Below, one piece after another: positions 15,615 through 22,667 of a DNA stretch of 64,000 nt. Under the pieces are notes generated by a model. That model had not been told where the DNA came from and made no database searches. It saw only the letters and a list, made by a program, of their open reading frames with translations. The DNA is taken from positions 62,001-126,000 of the forward strand of contig NZ_AHIL01000026.1 of NCBI RefSeq assembly GCF_000241525.1. Direction: 5' to 3'. The stretch comes from Comamonas testosteroni ATCC 11996 (GTDB lineage: Bacteria; Pseudomonadota; Gammaproteobacteria; Burkholderiales; Burkholderiaceae_C). Each line of letters opens with the position of its first letter. Position 1 is the stretch's first letter. The position numbers and the translations under genes are program-made.

Positions 15615-16664
15615 ATGACAAGCTGGGCAGGGGCTGCGCTGAGGAGCTTTGTTTGGGCAGCGATCGCAGCGACAGGGGCGGCGGCTGCGCATGATGCAGC
15701 ACATGAGGAGGCTCCCGCGCTGAACGGTCCCGTGGCGGGCACTCCCGTTGCGGGCACTCCCGTGGCGGGCACCCCCGTGGCGGCCAGTGCCCCCGTGATG
15801 GAGCTGCAACAGGTGGCGGCCAATGTGTTTTTTGTGCAGGGCGTATCGGCGCTGGGCAGTGCGGCCAATCGCAACTTCATCTCCAATGCCGGCTTTGTCA
15901 TCACCGCAGACAGCGTGGTCGTGATCGATGCGCTGGGCTCGCCTGCACTGGCCGAGGAGCTGGTGCAGAAAATCCGCACGCTGACGCCCAAGCCCATCAG
16001 CCATGTGCTGCTGACCCACTATCACGCCGACCACATCTATGGCCTGCAGGTGTTCGAGGCCTTGGGCGCAAAAATCGTGGCCCATGCCCAGGCACGTGAA
16101 TACATCAACTCCGAGACCGCGCATCTGCGGCTCGAGGCTTCGCGCAAGGATCTGGCTCCCTGGGTCGACCAGGGCACGCGCCTGGTGCCGGCGAATCAAT
16201 GGGTGTCGGGCGACAGCTCCACGCTGAAGGTGGGGGGCGTGGACTTTGTGCTGCAGCACATGGGGCCCTCGCATACGCCGGAGGATACGGCGATCTTCCT
16301 GCCGCAAAGCGGTGTGCTGTTCATTGGCGATGTGGTGTTTCGCAACCGCATTCCCTATGTAGGCCAGGCCGACAGCCGGCACTGGATTGCGGCGCTGGAC
16401 GAGTTGCTCAAGCTGCCTGTGAAGGTCATGGTGCCGGGCCACGGCCCGGCCTCCGAGCAACCGCGCCGGGACATGCAGCTGACGCGTGACTATCTGCACT
16501 ATCTGCGCGAGGCCATGGGCAAGGCCGCAGCCAATCTCGACCCGTTTGACGAGGCCTACCAGGCGACGGACTGGTCCAGGTTCTCGGTCTACCCGCTGTT
16601 CAAGGAAGCCAATCGCATGAATGCCTACAACACCTTTTTGCTGATGGAGCAGGAAAAGCCGTGA
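15615..16664 (+). CDS. soxH: SoxH-like secreted metallo-hydrolase
   Basis: This protein of about 349 residues has a signal peptide (ending near ATGAAAAHDA) and an MBL fold with the metal motif HYHADH, a second His in HMGPSHTPEDT and the GDVVF Asp. Between signal and catalytic domain, four 15-bp units encode GTPVA-type repeats. SoxH-type hydrolases occur in many sox clusters, where they are dispensable in Paracoccus; their substrate is unsettled. The start at 15615 follows AGGGAGACAAAG; an upstream ATG would spoil the signal peptide. It is followed without a gap by the thioredoxin gene. Confidence 0.85.
   Translation: MTSWAGAALRSFVWAAIAATGAAAAHDAAHEEAPALNGPVAGTPVAGTPVAGTPVAASAPVMELQQVAANVFFVQGVSALGSAANRNFISNAGFVITADSVVVIDALGSPALAEELVQKIRTLTPKPISHVLLTHYHADHIYGLQVFEALGAKIVAHAQAREYINSETAHLRLEASRKDLAPWVDQGTRLVPANQWVSGDSSTLKVGGVDFVLQHMGPSHTPEDTAIFLPQSGVLFIGDVVFRNRIPYVGQADSRHWIAALDELLKLPVKVMVPGHGPASEQPRRDMQLTRDYLHYLREAMGKAAANLDPFDEAYQATDWSRFSVYPLFKEANRMNAYNTFLLMEQEKP
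15729..15788 (+). repeat. Four 15-bp tandem repeats within the soxH-like gene
   Basis: The unit CCCGTGGCGGGCACT occurs at 15729, 15744 (one change), 15759 (one change) and 15774 (degenerate). It encodes repeated GTPVA. The unit is a multiple of three, so copy-number change would lengthen the linker without a frameshift. Confidence 0.8.
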
Positions 16665-17155
16665 CGGCCATGGCCCGCTTCTTTCATGCCCGCAGAAGAC
16701 TGTGCTTGCAGCTGCTGTTGGCGGGCGCGGGCCCTGCGTGGGCGGCGCTCGATGCTTCGGAGCGCCTGCTGCCCACCAGCCAGAGCCTGCAGCATGACCT
16801 GGCCTTGGCGCTGGCTGGCAAGCAGCCGCTGGTGGTGATGGCAAGCCTGCATGGCTGCCCGTTCTGCAAGCTGGTGCGCGAGCACCATCTGCTGGCGCTG
16901 CAGCGCTCCGGAGCCTTGGTGACCCAGATTCATTTTCTGTCGCGTGAGGCTTTGCAGGACTGGGATGGCGTGGCGACCACGCATGGCGACATGGTCAGGC
17001 AACTGGGCATCGAGGTGGCGCCGACCGTGCTCTTCTATGGAGCCGCTCGCAAGGAGGTGGCCGAGCGTTTGAGCGGCAGCTCCATCCCCGACTTCTATGG
17101 CGCTTATCTGGATGAGCGCATGCAGACGGCCCGCGCGGCGGTGCAGGGGCGCTGA
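16661..17155 (+). CDS. Periplasmic thioredoxin-like protein (SoxW/SoxS type)
   Basis: This 164-residue protein has an N-terminal signal (arginine-rich, then CLQLLLAGAGPAWA) and a thioredoxin fold with active site CPFC in SLHGCPFCKLV (about 66-69) and cis-Pro in VAPTVLFYG (about 126). In sox clusters such proteins keep the SoxY cysteine, or other thiols, reduced in the periplasm. I prefer the GTG at 16661, which overlaps the soxH-like stop as GTGA and has AGGA six bases upstream; the ATG at 16670 is too far from it. SoxW and SoxS cannot be told apart from sequence alone. Confidence 0.85.
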   Translation: MTAMARFFHARRRLCLQLLLAGAGPAWAALDASERLLPTSQSLQHDLALALAGKQPLVVMASLHGCPFCKLVREHHLLALQRSGALVTQIHFLSREALQDWDGVATTHGDMVRQLGIEVAPTVLFYGAARKEVAERLSGSSIPDFYGAYLDERMQTARAAVQGR

Positions 17156-17156
17156 G

Positions 17157-17186
17157 CCTCGTTGTTCCTCTTCAGGAATAACGAGG
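17157..17186 (+). terminator. Hairpin between the soxHW-like genes and the cytochrome gene
   Basis: CCTCGTTGTTCCT and AGGAATAACGAGG form a 13-bp stem (one G-T pair) with a CTTC loop, directly after the thioredoxin stop. No T-run follows, so it may be a processing or stability element within a longer transcript. Confidence 0.55.
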
Positions 17187-17241
17187 GTTAGCGCGGGATT
17201 TTAAATTCGGCATCCTGGCTGATACTTTAAATAACAACATG

Positions 17242-17259
17242 CTTATATATAAATATAAG
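17242..17259. promoter_or_regulatory. AT-rich palindrome before the cytochrome/soxCD genes, candidate sox operator
   Basis: CTTATAT and ATATAAG flank ATAA, giving a perfect 7-bp-arm dyad that ends within the ribosome site (AAGGAGA) of the cytochrome gene. AT-rich dyads of this form suit ArsR-type repressors. The half-site GCTTATAT recurs in the dsrE/soxH intergenic region. Confidence 0.5.
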
Positions 17260-17270
17260 GAGACCAAGCG

Positions 17271-17591
17271 ATGAAGACTGCATCCTGGCTGGGTGGCTTG
17301 ACGGTGCTGCTGGGGCTGGCTGTTCCTGCACTGGCGCAGGCAGATCAGGCGCTGGCGCAGAAGAACGCCTGCATGGCCTGCCATGCGGCAGACAAGAAAC
17401 TGGTAGGCCCGGCGTTCCAGGACGTGGCCAGGAAATATGCGGCCCAGGCCGATGCACAGGCCTATCTGGCCAAAAGCATCAAGGCCGGCGGCTCCGGCAA
17501 ATGGGGGGCGGTGCCCATGCCCGCCCAGCCCGCACTCAGCGATGCCGACACCCAGACACTGGCGGCCTGGATTCTCAAGGGTTCCAAATGA
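17271..17591 (+). CDS. Periplasmic class I cytochrome c, like the SoxD C-terminal domain
   Basis: This 106-residue protein has a signal peptide ending LAQA, heme motif CMACH (34-38) and axial Met in GAVPMP (83). From KNACMACH to the end it closely parallels the second heme domain of SoxD encoded 1.2 kb downstream (LVGPAF, GGSG.WG..PMP.QP.LSDAD, AAWILKG/AQWLAAG). It probably accepts electrons from SoxCD or SoxAX and passes them to the terminal oxidase. AAGGAGACC precedes the ATG. It lies 55 bp before soxC. Confidence 0.9.
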   Translation: MKTASWLGGLTVLLGLAVPALAQADQALAQKNACMACHAADKKLVGPAFQDVARKYAAQADAQAYLAKSIKAGGSGKWGAVPMPAQPALSDADTQTLAAWILKGSK

Positions 17592-17646
17592 AACAGGCGT
17601 GTTGTGCTTTCCCAGTAAGCGCCACCAGCGATCAAAGAGAGAGCTT

Positions 17647-18999
17647 ATGCAAAGCCAGTTGACGGGCAAGGTGCGCAGGGCACCCGAGAATTTCGTGCGC
17701 TCAGGCGATGTCGGCACCGTGTTTGCCGAGGCCAGGGCAGGTCGGCGTGACTTCATTCGCGGGGCTTTCGCAGCTGCGGCAGCCGGCGCTGCAACTGTCC
17801 ATGCGCAGGGCCGGGAGGCCGTGAGCGGCGAGGGAGATCCGAATATTCTGGAGCTGCCCGCGCACAGCAAGGGCCTGGGCCAGCCGGTGGTCACCGACGG
17901 CTACGGCAAGCCTTCCCGGTACGAGGCCAATGTGCAGCGCCGCCAGAGCCCGGGGCTGACCCAGACCAAGCAGGCTTCGGTATCGTTTGCGCCGCTGCAG
18001 TCGCTGTTCGGCATCGTCACGCCCAGCGGTCTGCATTTCGAGCGTCACCACCAGGGCTGGTGGGACATCGACCCCTCCAAGCACAGGCTGATGATCAATG
18101 GTCTGGTGAAGAATCCCAAGGTCTTCACCATGGACGAGATCATGCGTCTGCCTTCGGTGTCGCGTTTTCACTTCATCGAATGTGGCGCCAACACCGGCAT
18201 GGAGTGGGGCAATGTGGCCGTGCCCACGGTGCAGTACACGCACGGCATGCTGTCGTGCAGCGAGTTCACGGGCGTGCCCCTGATCACCTTGCTGGAGATG
18301 GCCGGTGCCGATCTGAAAAAAGGCCGCTTCATCCTGGCCGAAGGGGCGGACGGCTCGTCGATGACGCGCACCATTCCCGTGGAGCTGATCACTTCGGGCG
18401 AGGTGCTGGTCGCCTACGGCCAGAACGGCGAGATGCTGAGGCCCGAGCAGGGCTATCCGCTGCGCCTGGTGGTGCCGGGCGTGCAGGGCGTGAGCTGGGT
18501 GAAATACCTGCGACGCATCGAAGTGGGCGACATGCCTTATGCGGCCAAGGACGAGGCCATCCACTATGTGGACCTGATGCCCGACGGGCAGCACCGCCAG
18601 TACTCGAGCATCCAGGAATGCAAGAGCGTGGTCACCACGCCGTCCGGCGGACAGATGCTGCTGGACAAGGGCTTCTACAACATCACGGGCCTGGCATGGT
18701 CGGGGCGCGGCAAGGTCAGGCGCGTGGATGTGAGTGTGGATGGCGGCCGCAACTGGCGCACGGCCCGGCTTGAAGGGCCGGTGATGGACAAGTGCCTGAC
18801 GCGCTTTCATCTGGACTGGATCTGGAATGGCGAGGAATGCATCATCCAGAGCCGTGCCATGGATGAGACGGGCTATGTGCAGCCCAGCAACCAGCAGCTG
18901 CGTGCCGCGCGCGGCACACGCTCCATCTATCACAACAATTCCATCCAGTCCTGGGCGGTACGAGCCAACGGGGAGGTCGCCAATGTTCAGCTTGCGTAA
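17647..18999 (+). CDS. soxC: SoxC, sulfane dehydrogenase molybdopterin subunit
   Basis: This 450-residue member of the sulfite oxidase family has a Tat signal with twin arginine in GRRDFIRG (32-39), the molybdenum-ligating Cys at about 179 in FHFIECGANTG, and a C-terminal dimerisation domain (VRRVDVSVDGGRNW). With SoxD it oxidises the sulfane sulfur on SoxY by six electrons in the periplasm, so thiosulfate can go fully to sulfate without sulfur globules. The start at 17647 is chosen because the Tat signal sits correctly behind it. Its last 17 bases overlap soxD. Confidence 0.95.
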   Translation: MQSQLTGKVRRAPENFVRSGDVGTVFAEARAGRRDFIRGAFAAAAAGAATVHAQGREAVSGEGDPNILELPAHSKGLGQPVVTDGYGKPSRYEANVQRRQSPGLTQTKQASVSFAPLQSLFGIVTPSGLHFERHHQGWWDIDPSKHRLMINGLVKNPKVFTMDEIMRLPSVSRFHFIECGANTGMEWGNVAVPTVQYTHGMLSCSEFTGVPLITLLEMAGADLKKGRFILAEGADGSSMTRTIPVELITSGEVLVAYGQNGEMLRPEQGYPLRLVVPGVQGVSWVKYLRRIEVGDMPYAAKDEAIHYVDLMPDGQHRQYSSIQECKSVVTTPSGGQMLLDKGFYNITGLAWSGRGKVRRVDVSVDGGRNWRTARLEGPVMDKCLTRFHLDWIWNGEECIIQSRAMDETGYVQPSNQQLRAARGTRSIYHNNSIQSWAVRANGEVANVQLA

Positions 19000-20056
19000 A
19001 CCGCTGGCACTGCTGGCGCTGATGCTGGTCATGGGCGTGGCTGCCGGGCCCGCTGCGGCGCAGGCCAAGTCTGCCGAAGACCGCTATCCCGGCGTGGGTC
19101 GCAATGCCACGGGCAAGGAGGTTCTGGCCTGGGATATCGATGTGCGCCCGGATTTCAAGGGGCTGCCTCCGGGCTCGGGGTCCGTGCAAAAAGGCATGGA
19201 TGTGTGGGAGGCCAAGTGCGCGTCCTGCCACGGGGTGTTCGGCGAATCCAACGAGGTGTTCAGCCCGCTGATCGGCGGAACCACGGCCGAGGACATCAGG
19301 ACCGGCCATGTGGCGCGGCTCAAGGACCCGGCCTTTCCGGGGCGCACGACCTTGATGAAGGTGGCCACGGTCTCGACGCTGTGGGATTACATCAACCGCG
19401 CCATGCCCTGGAATGCGCCCAAGTCGCTGTCCACCGAAGAGGTGTATGCCGTCACGGCCTATCTGCTCAACCTCGGCGGCGTGGTGCCCGAGAGTTTCAC
19501 GCTCAGCGACAGCAATATCACCGAGGTGCAGAAGAAGCTGCCCAACCGTAACGGCATGACGACCCGGCATGCGCTGTGGCCCGGCAACGAGTTCGGCAAA
19601 GGCGCCAGGCCCGATGTGCTGGCCACTGCCTGCATGAGCAACTGCGGCCCCGCACCCACGCTGCGCTCGGCCTTGCCCGAGCATGCCAGCAACAACCACG
19701 GCAATCTGGCCCAGCAGAACCGGCTGGTCGGTGCCCAGCGCGGCATCGCCACCGATGGCGGCGCCAGCAAGGCCGCGCAGCCAGCGGCCGCCGGGCAATC
19801 GGCCAGTGCGGCGCCGACGGCCTTGCTGGAAAAGAACGCCTGCATGGCCTGCCATGGCATGGCGCAAAAACTCGTCGGCCCGGCCTTCAGCGACATTGCC
19901 GGCAAGCACGGCGGCCAGCCTGACTATCTGGCAAACAAGATCAGGGTCGGAGGCTCCGGCGTCTGGGGATCAACACCCATGCCGCCTCAGCCCAATCTCA
20001 GCGATGCTGATGCCAAGGTGATTGCCCAGTGGCTGGCGGCGGGCGCCAAGCCCTGA
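18983..20056 (+). CDS. soxD: SoxD, diheme cytochrome c subunit of sulfane dehydrogenase
   Basis: This 357-residue protein has a signal peptide (ends GPAAAQA) and two c-type heme sites, CASCH at 79-83 and CMACH at 287-291, the latter with axial Met at about 333 in STPMP. An Ala/Gln-rich linker (about 250-280) joins the domains. SoxD carries electrons away from SoxC. The start at 18983 overlaps the soxC 3' end and has GGGAGG upstream, so translation is coupled. The second domain is a near twin of the free cytochrome upstream of soxC. Confidence 0.94.
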   Translation: MFSLRKPLALLALMLVMGVAAGPAAAQAKSAEDRYPGVGRNATGKEVLAWDIDVRPDFKGLPPGSGSVQKGMDVWEAKCASCHGVFGESNEVFSPLIGGTTAEDIRTGHVARLKDPAFPGRTTLMKVATVSTLWDYINRAMPWNAPKSLSTEEVYAVTAYLLNLGGVVPESFTLSDSNITEVQKKLPNRNGMTTRHALWPGNEFGKGARPDVLATACMSNCGPAPTLRSALPEHASNNHGNLAQQNRLVGAQRGIATDGGASKAAQPAAAGQSASAAPTALLEKNACMACHGMAQKLVGPAFSDIAGKHGGQPDYLANKIRVGGSGVWGSTPMPPQPNLSDADAKVIAQWLAAGAKP

Positions 20057-20103
20057 TGCAGCTTGTGTCATGCGACAGTGAAGTGAATGAAAAGGAGACA
20101 ACG

Positions 20104-20559
20104 ATGAAACGTAGAGACGCCCTCAGGAACAGCGCGGCCGTGCTCGGCATGCTGATGGCAGCCGGCCTGCTGCCGCAGGCTGCGCAGGCGGCCTATAACA
20201 AGACCGCTTTCGACGCCAAGACTGTGGCCGATGTGCTCAAGGCCATGGGAGCTGCTGCGCCTGCCGAGAGCAAGGACGTGACGCTGACGGCGCCCGACAT
20301 CGCCGAAAACGGGGCCGTCGTGCCCCTGGGCGCCGCGACCACGCTGCCCAATGTGAAGCAGATGCTGGTGCTGGTGGAAAAGAACCCCAACACGCTGGTG
20401 GCGGCCTTCACCGTCAACGAGGCGCTGGACGCCAACTTCCTGACCCGCGCCAAGCTGGGCCAGTCCTCGGATGTCTATGCCGTGGCCATCACCAATGACG
20501 GCAAGGCCTTCTATGCCAAGAAGGAAGTCAAGGTCACCCTCGGTGGCTGCGGCGGCTGA
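20104..20559 (+). CDS. soxY: SoxY, sulfur carrier subunit
   Basis: This 151-residue protein has a Tat-like signal (MKRRDALRNSAAVLGML...) and ends in GGCGG, where Cys149 carries the covalently bound pathway intermediates. SoxY pairs with SoxZ in the periplasm. The signal probably exports SoxZ too, which has none. The ATG at 20104 follows AAAAGGAGACAACG. The gene lies between soxD (47 bp) and soxZ (32 bp) in one transcription direction. Confidence 0.96.
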   Translation: MKRRDALRNSAAVLGMLMAAGLLPQAAQAAYNKTAFDAKTVADVLKAMGAAAPAESKDVTLTAPDIAENGAVVPLGAATTLPNVKQMLVLVEKNPNTLVAAFTVNEALDANFLTRAKLGQSSDVYAVAITNDGKAFYAKKEVKVTLGGCGG

Positions 20560-20591
20560 TTGCAACGAATCATCTGAAACAGGAGAAGAAC

Positions 20592-20903
20592 ATGGCTGAT
20601 CCAATGCGTATTCGTGCCCAGGCTGCAGGTGACAAGACCACCGTGCGCGTGCTGATGTCCCATGAGATGGAGACCGGCCAGCGCAAGGATGCGGAAGGCA
20701 AGACCGTGCCCGCCTGGTTTATCCAGGAGGTGACGGCCGCGCACAACGGCAAGCAGGTGCTCCAAGCTGAGTGGGGCCCCGCGGTTTCCAAGAACCCGTT
20801 TTTGCAGTTCGTGGTCAAGGGTGCCAAGGCGGGAGACAAGATCTCGGTGAGCTGGAAGGACAACAAGGGCGAGACCCGCACGGATGAGGCGACCGTGAGC
20901 TGA
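20592..20903 (+). CDS. soxZ: SoxZ, sulfur carrier partner subunit
   Basis: This 103-residue beta-sandwich protein has no signal peptide; family members are co-exported bound to SoxY. Typical segments are DKTTVRVLMSHEMETGQRKD, IQEVTAAHNGK and FLQFVVKGAKAGDKISVSW. It presents the SoxY C-terminal swinging arm to SoxAX, SoxB and SoxCD. AGGAGAAGAAC precedes the ATG. A small hairpin (GGCTGGCC/GGCCAGCC, 20920-20938) separates it from soxA and may tune relative expression. Confidence 0.96.
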   Translation: MADPMRIRAQAAGDKTTVRVLMSHEMETGQRKDAEGKTVPAWFIQEVTAAHNGKQVLQAEWGPAVSKNPFLQFVVKGAKAGDKISVSWKDNKGETRTDEATVS

Positions 20904-20981
20904 GCACGGCGCAGACAGCGGCTGGCCGCCGGCCAGCCTTCATCCCAGTCCAGAATCAATCAAAAAACAGAGAGCTGCCCC

Positions 20982-21791
20982 ATGAGACATTCCTCCCCCA
21001 GTCAGATGGCTGCCGCCGTGCTGGCCCTGTGCATGTCCGCGCCGGTGCTGGCGCAAAAGTCCACGGCCGACGGCATTGCCGAGTACCGCGAGATGCTGCA
21101 GGACGGCAACCCCGCCGAGCTGTTCGAGATGAAGGGCGAGGAGCTGTGGAAGCAAAAGCGAGGCCCCCGCAAGGCGTCCCTGGAGCAGTGCGATCTGGGC
21201 AAGGGGCCGGGCGTGGTCAAGGGCGCATTTGTAGAGCTGCCGCGCTATTTTGCGGACACGGGCAGGGTGCAGGATCTGGAGTCGCGCCTGCTGACCTGCA
21301 TGGACAGGCTGCAGGGGCTGGACGCGCAAAAGATTGCGGCAACACCGTTCGGCAAGGACGAGCAAAAGAACATGGAAGGGCTGGTGGCCTGGATTTCATC
21401 GCAGTCCAAAGGCATGAAGTTCAACCTGCCCCAGGGCCATGTGCAGGAAAGGCAGATGTACGAGGCGGGCAAGCGCATGTTCTATATGCGCGGCGGCCCG
21501 CATGACTTTGCCTGTGCCTCCTGCCATGGTGCGGATGGCAAGCGCATCCGCATGCAGGATCTGCCCAATCTGACCAGGAACCCCGGCGCAGCGGAAGGCT
21601 TTGGCGCCTGGCCCGCCTATCGCGTCTCATCGGGCGAGCTGTGGAGCATGCAGCGCCGCCTCAACGACTGCTTCCGTCAGCAGCGCTTTCCCTATCCCGG
21701 TTACGCCAGCGACGTGACGGTGGCGCTGGGGGTGTTCATGGGCGTCAACGGCAAGGGCGGGGCATCGACCGCACCGGCCATCAAGCGATAA
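20982..21791 (+). CDS. soxA: SoxA, cytochrome c subunit of L-cysteine S-thiosulfotransferase
   Basis: This 269-residue protein has a signal peptide ending PVLAQ. It has one c-heme site, CASCH at 178-182, and Cys230 in RRLNDCFRQ, which matches the catalytic Cys that ligates heme iron and becomes a persulfide. C70 and C106 in the N-terminal half probably form the disulfide left where diheme SoxA proteins keep a second heme, so this is a monoheme SoxA. With SoxX it joins thiosulfate to SoxY. It is followed after 9 bp by soxX. Confidence 0.94.
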   Translation: MRHSSPSQMAAAVLALCMSAPVLAQKSTADGIAEYREMLQDGNPAELFEMKGEELWKQKRGPRKASLEQCDLGKGPGVVKGAFVELPRYFADTGRVQDLESRLLTCMDRLQGLDAQKIAATPFGKDEQKNMEGLVAWISSQSKGMKFNLPQGHVQERQMYEAGKRMFYMRGGPHDFACASCHGADGKRIRMQDLPNLTRNPGAAEGFGAWPAYRVSSGELWSMQRRLNDCFRQQRFPYPGYASDVTVALGVFMGVNGKGGASTAPAIKR

Positions 21792-21800
21792 GGAGGCCCT

Positions 21801-22454
21801 ATGCGCAAGCAAAAATACATGCCGTACCTGGCCGTGGCCGCATCGTTGCTGGTGCTCGGCTGTGCCTCCGTCGACGGGGTGGCGGACATCGATGCCTTGA
21901 CGGCCAAGATGGTGCAGACCTCTTTTCGCGATCAGGGCATCGCCAAGGTCGATCGCCTGCAGCAGGACGAATCGAATGCGGCCTGCAGCGCTGCCGATGC
22001 CTCCGGCAAGCCGCTGGCGCCTGAGCGTGCGCAAGCCATCGAAGCGGCCAATCTCAAGACCGTCAAATGGCCTCAGGATGGCAAGCTGCTCGGCGACTGG
22101 AAGGAGGGCGAAAAGATCGCCCAGAACGGCCGGGGCATGACCTGGAGCGACAAGGCTGGCAGCGCCAATGGCGGCAACTGCTACAACTGCCACCAGATCA
22201 GCAAGGAAGAAATCTCCTTTGGCACGCTGGGCCCCAGTCTCTACAACTATGGAAAGATTCGCGGCATCAAGGATCCGGGCAGCCCCGAATCCAGAGCCAT
22301 CGTCGAGTACACCTGGGGCAAGATCTGGAACGCCAAGGCCTACAACGCCTGCTCGGGCATGCCGCGCTTCGGTCACTCCGGCATCCTCACCGAAGCGCAG
22401 ACACGAGATCTTGTCGCCTTGCTTGTCGATCCTGCCTCTCCCGTCAACAAATAG
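21801..22454 (+). CDS. soxX: SoxX, cytochrome c subunit, predicted lipoprotein
   Basis: This 217-residue protein has one heme motif, CYNCH at 127-131, and the axial-Met segment GMPRFGHSGILT near 190. It has a longer N-terminal part than short SoxX forms. The leader ends LVLGC with Cys21, a good lipobox, and Ala at +2 would direct it to the outer membrane. SoxX is usually described as soluble, so this predicts membrane-tethered SoxAX. The start at 21801 follows AAGGAGGCCCT. SoxX takes electrons from SoxA heme chemistry. Confidence 0.92.
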   Translation: MRKQKYMPYLAVAASLLVLGCASVDGVADIDALTAKMVQTSFRDQGIAKVDRLQQDESNAACSAADASGKPLAPERAQAIEAANLKTVKWPQDGKLLGDWKEGEKIAQNGRGMTWSDKAGSANGGNCYNCHQISKEEISFGTLGPSLYNYGKIRGIKDPGSPESRAIVEYTWGKIWNAKAYNACSGMPRFGHSGILTEAQTRDLVALLVDPASPVNK

Positions 22455-22481
22455 CTTCCTCTGAGCGGCTATGCCGCTTGT

Positions 22482-22516
22482 CCCCTCTCTTGCGGTGCTT
22501 CGCAATTCGAGAGGGG
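22482..22516 (+). other. Strong hairpin between soxX and soxB
   Basis: CCCCTCTC-TTGCG and CGCAA-GAGAGGGG pair around GTGCTT, with a 3-nt bulge between the two stem parts. There is no T-run. A smaller stem AGCGGC/GCCGCT lies at 22463-22477. It may be an RNase-protected mRNA end or partial attenuator that separates soxB dosage from soxCDYZAX. Confidence 0.6.
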
Positions 22517-22667
22517 ATGACCCTTCGCTATGGAGTGCCCTGCCTGGCGTTTGCCATGCAATTGCGGCGCGCAGCATTACGGACACAACTGATGCAAATT
22601 CGGATCAGGCAGGGTAGAAATGCCCGTGCTTGCCTCCTTGCTTGCATAGGTACCAACGGATATCAGC

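Noticed and set aside
15456..16844. Upstream extension of the DsrE-type frame to 600 codons on the minus strand
   Set aside because: The extension is antisense to the soxH-like gene. The ATG at 15455 has a ribosome site and a clean signal peptide.
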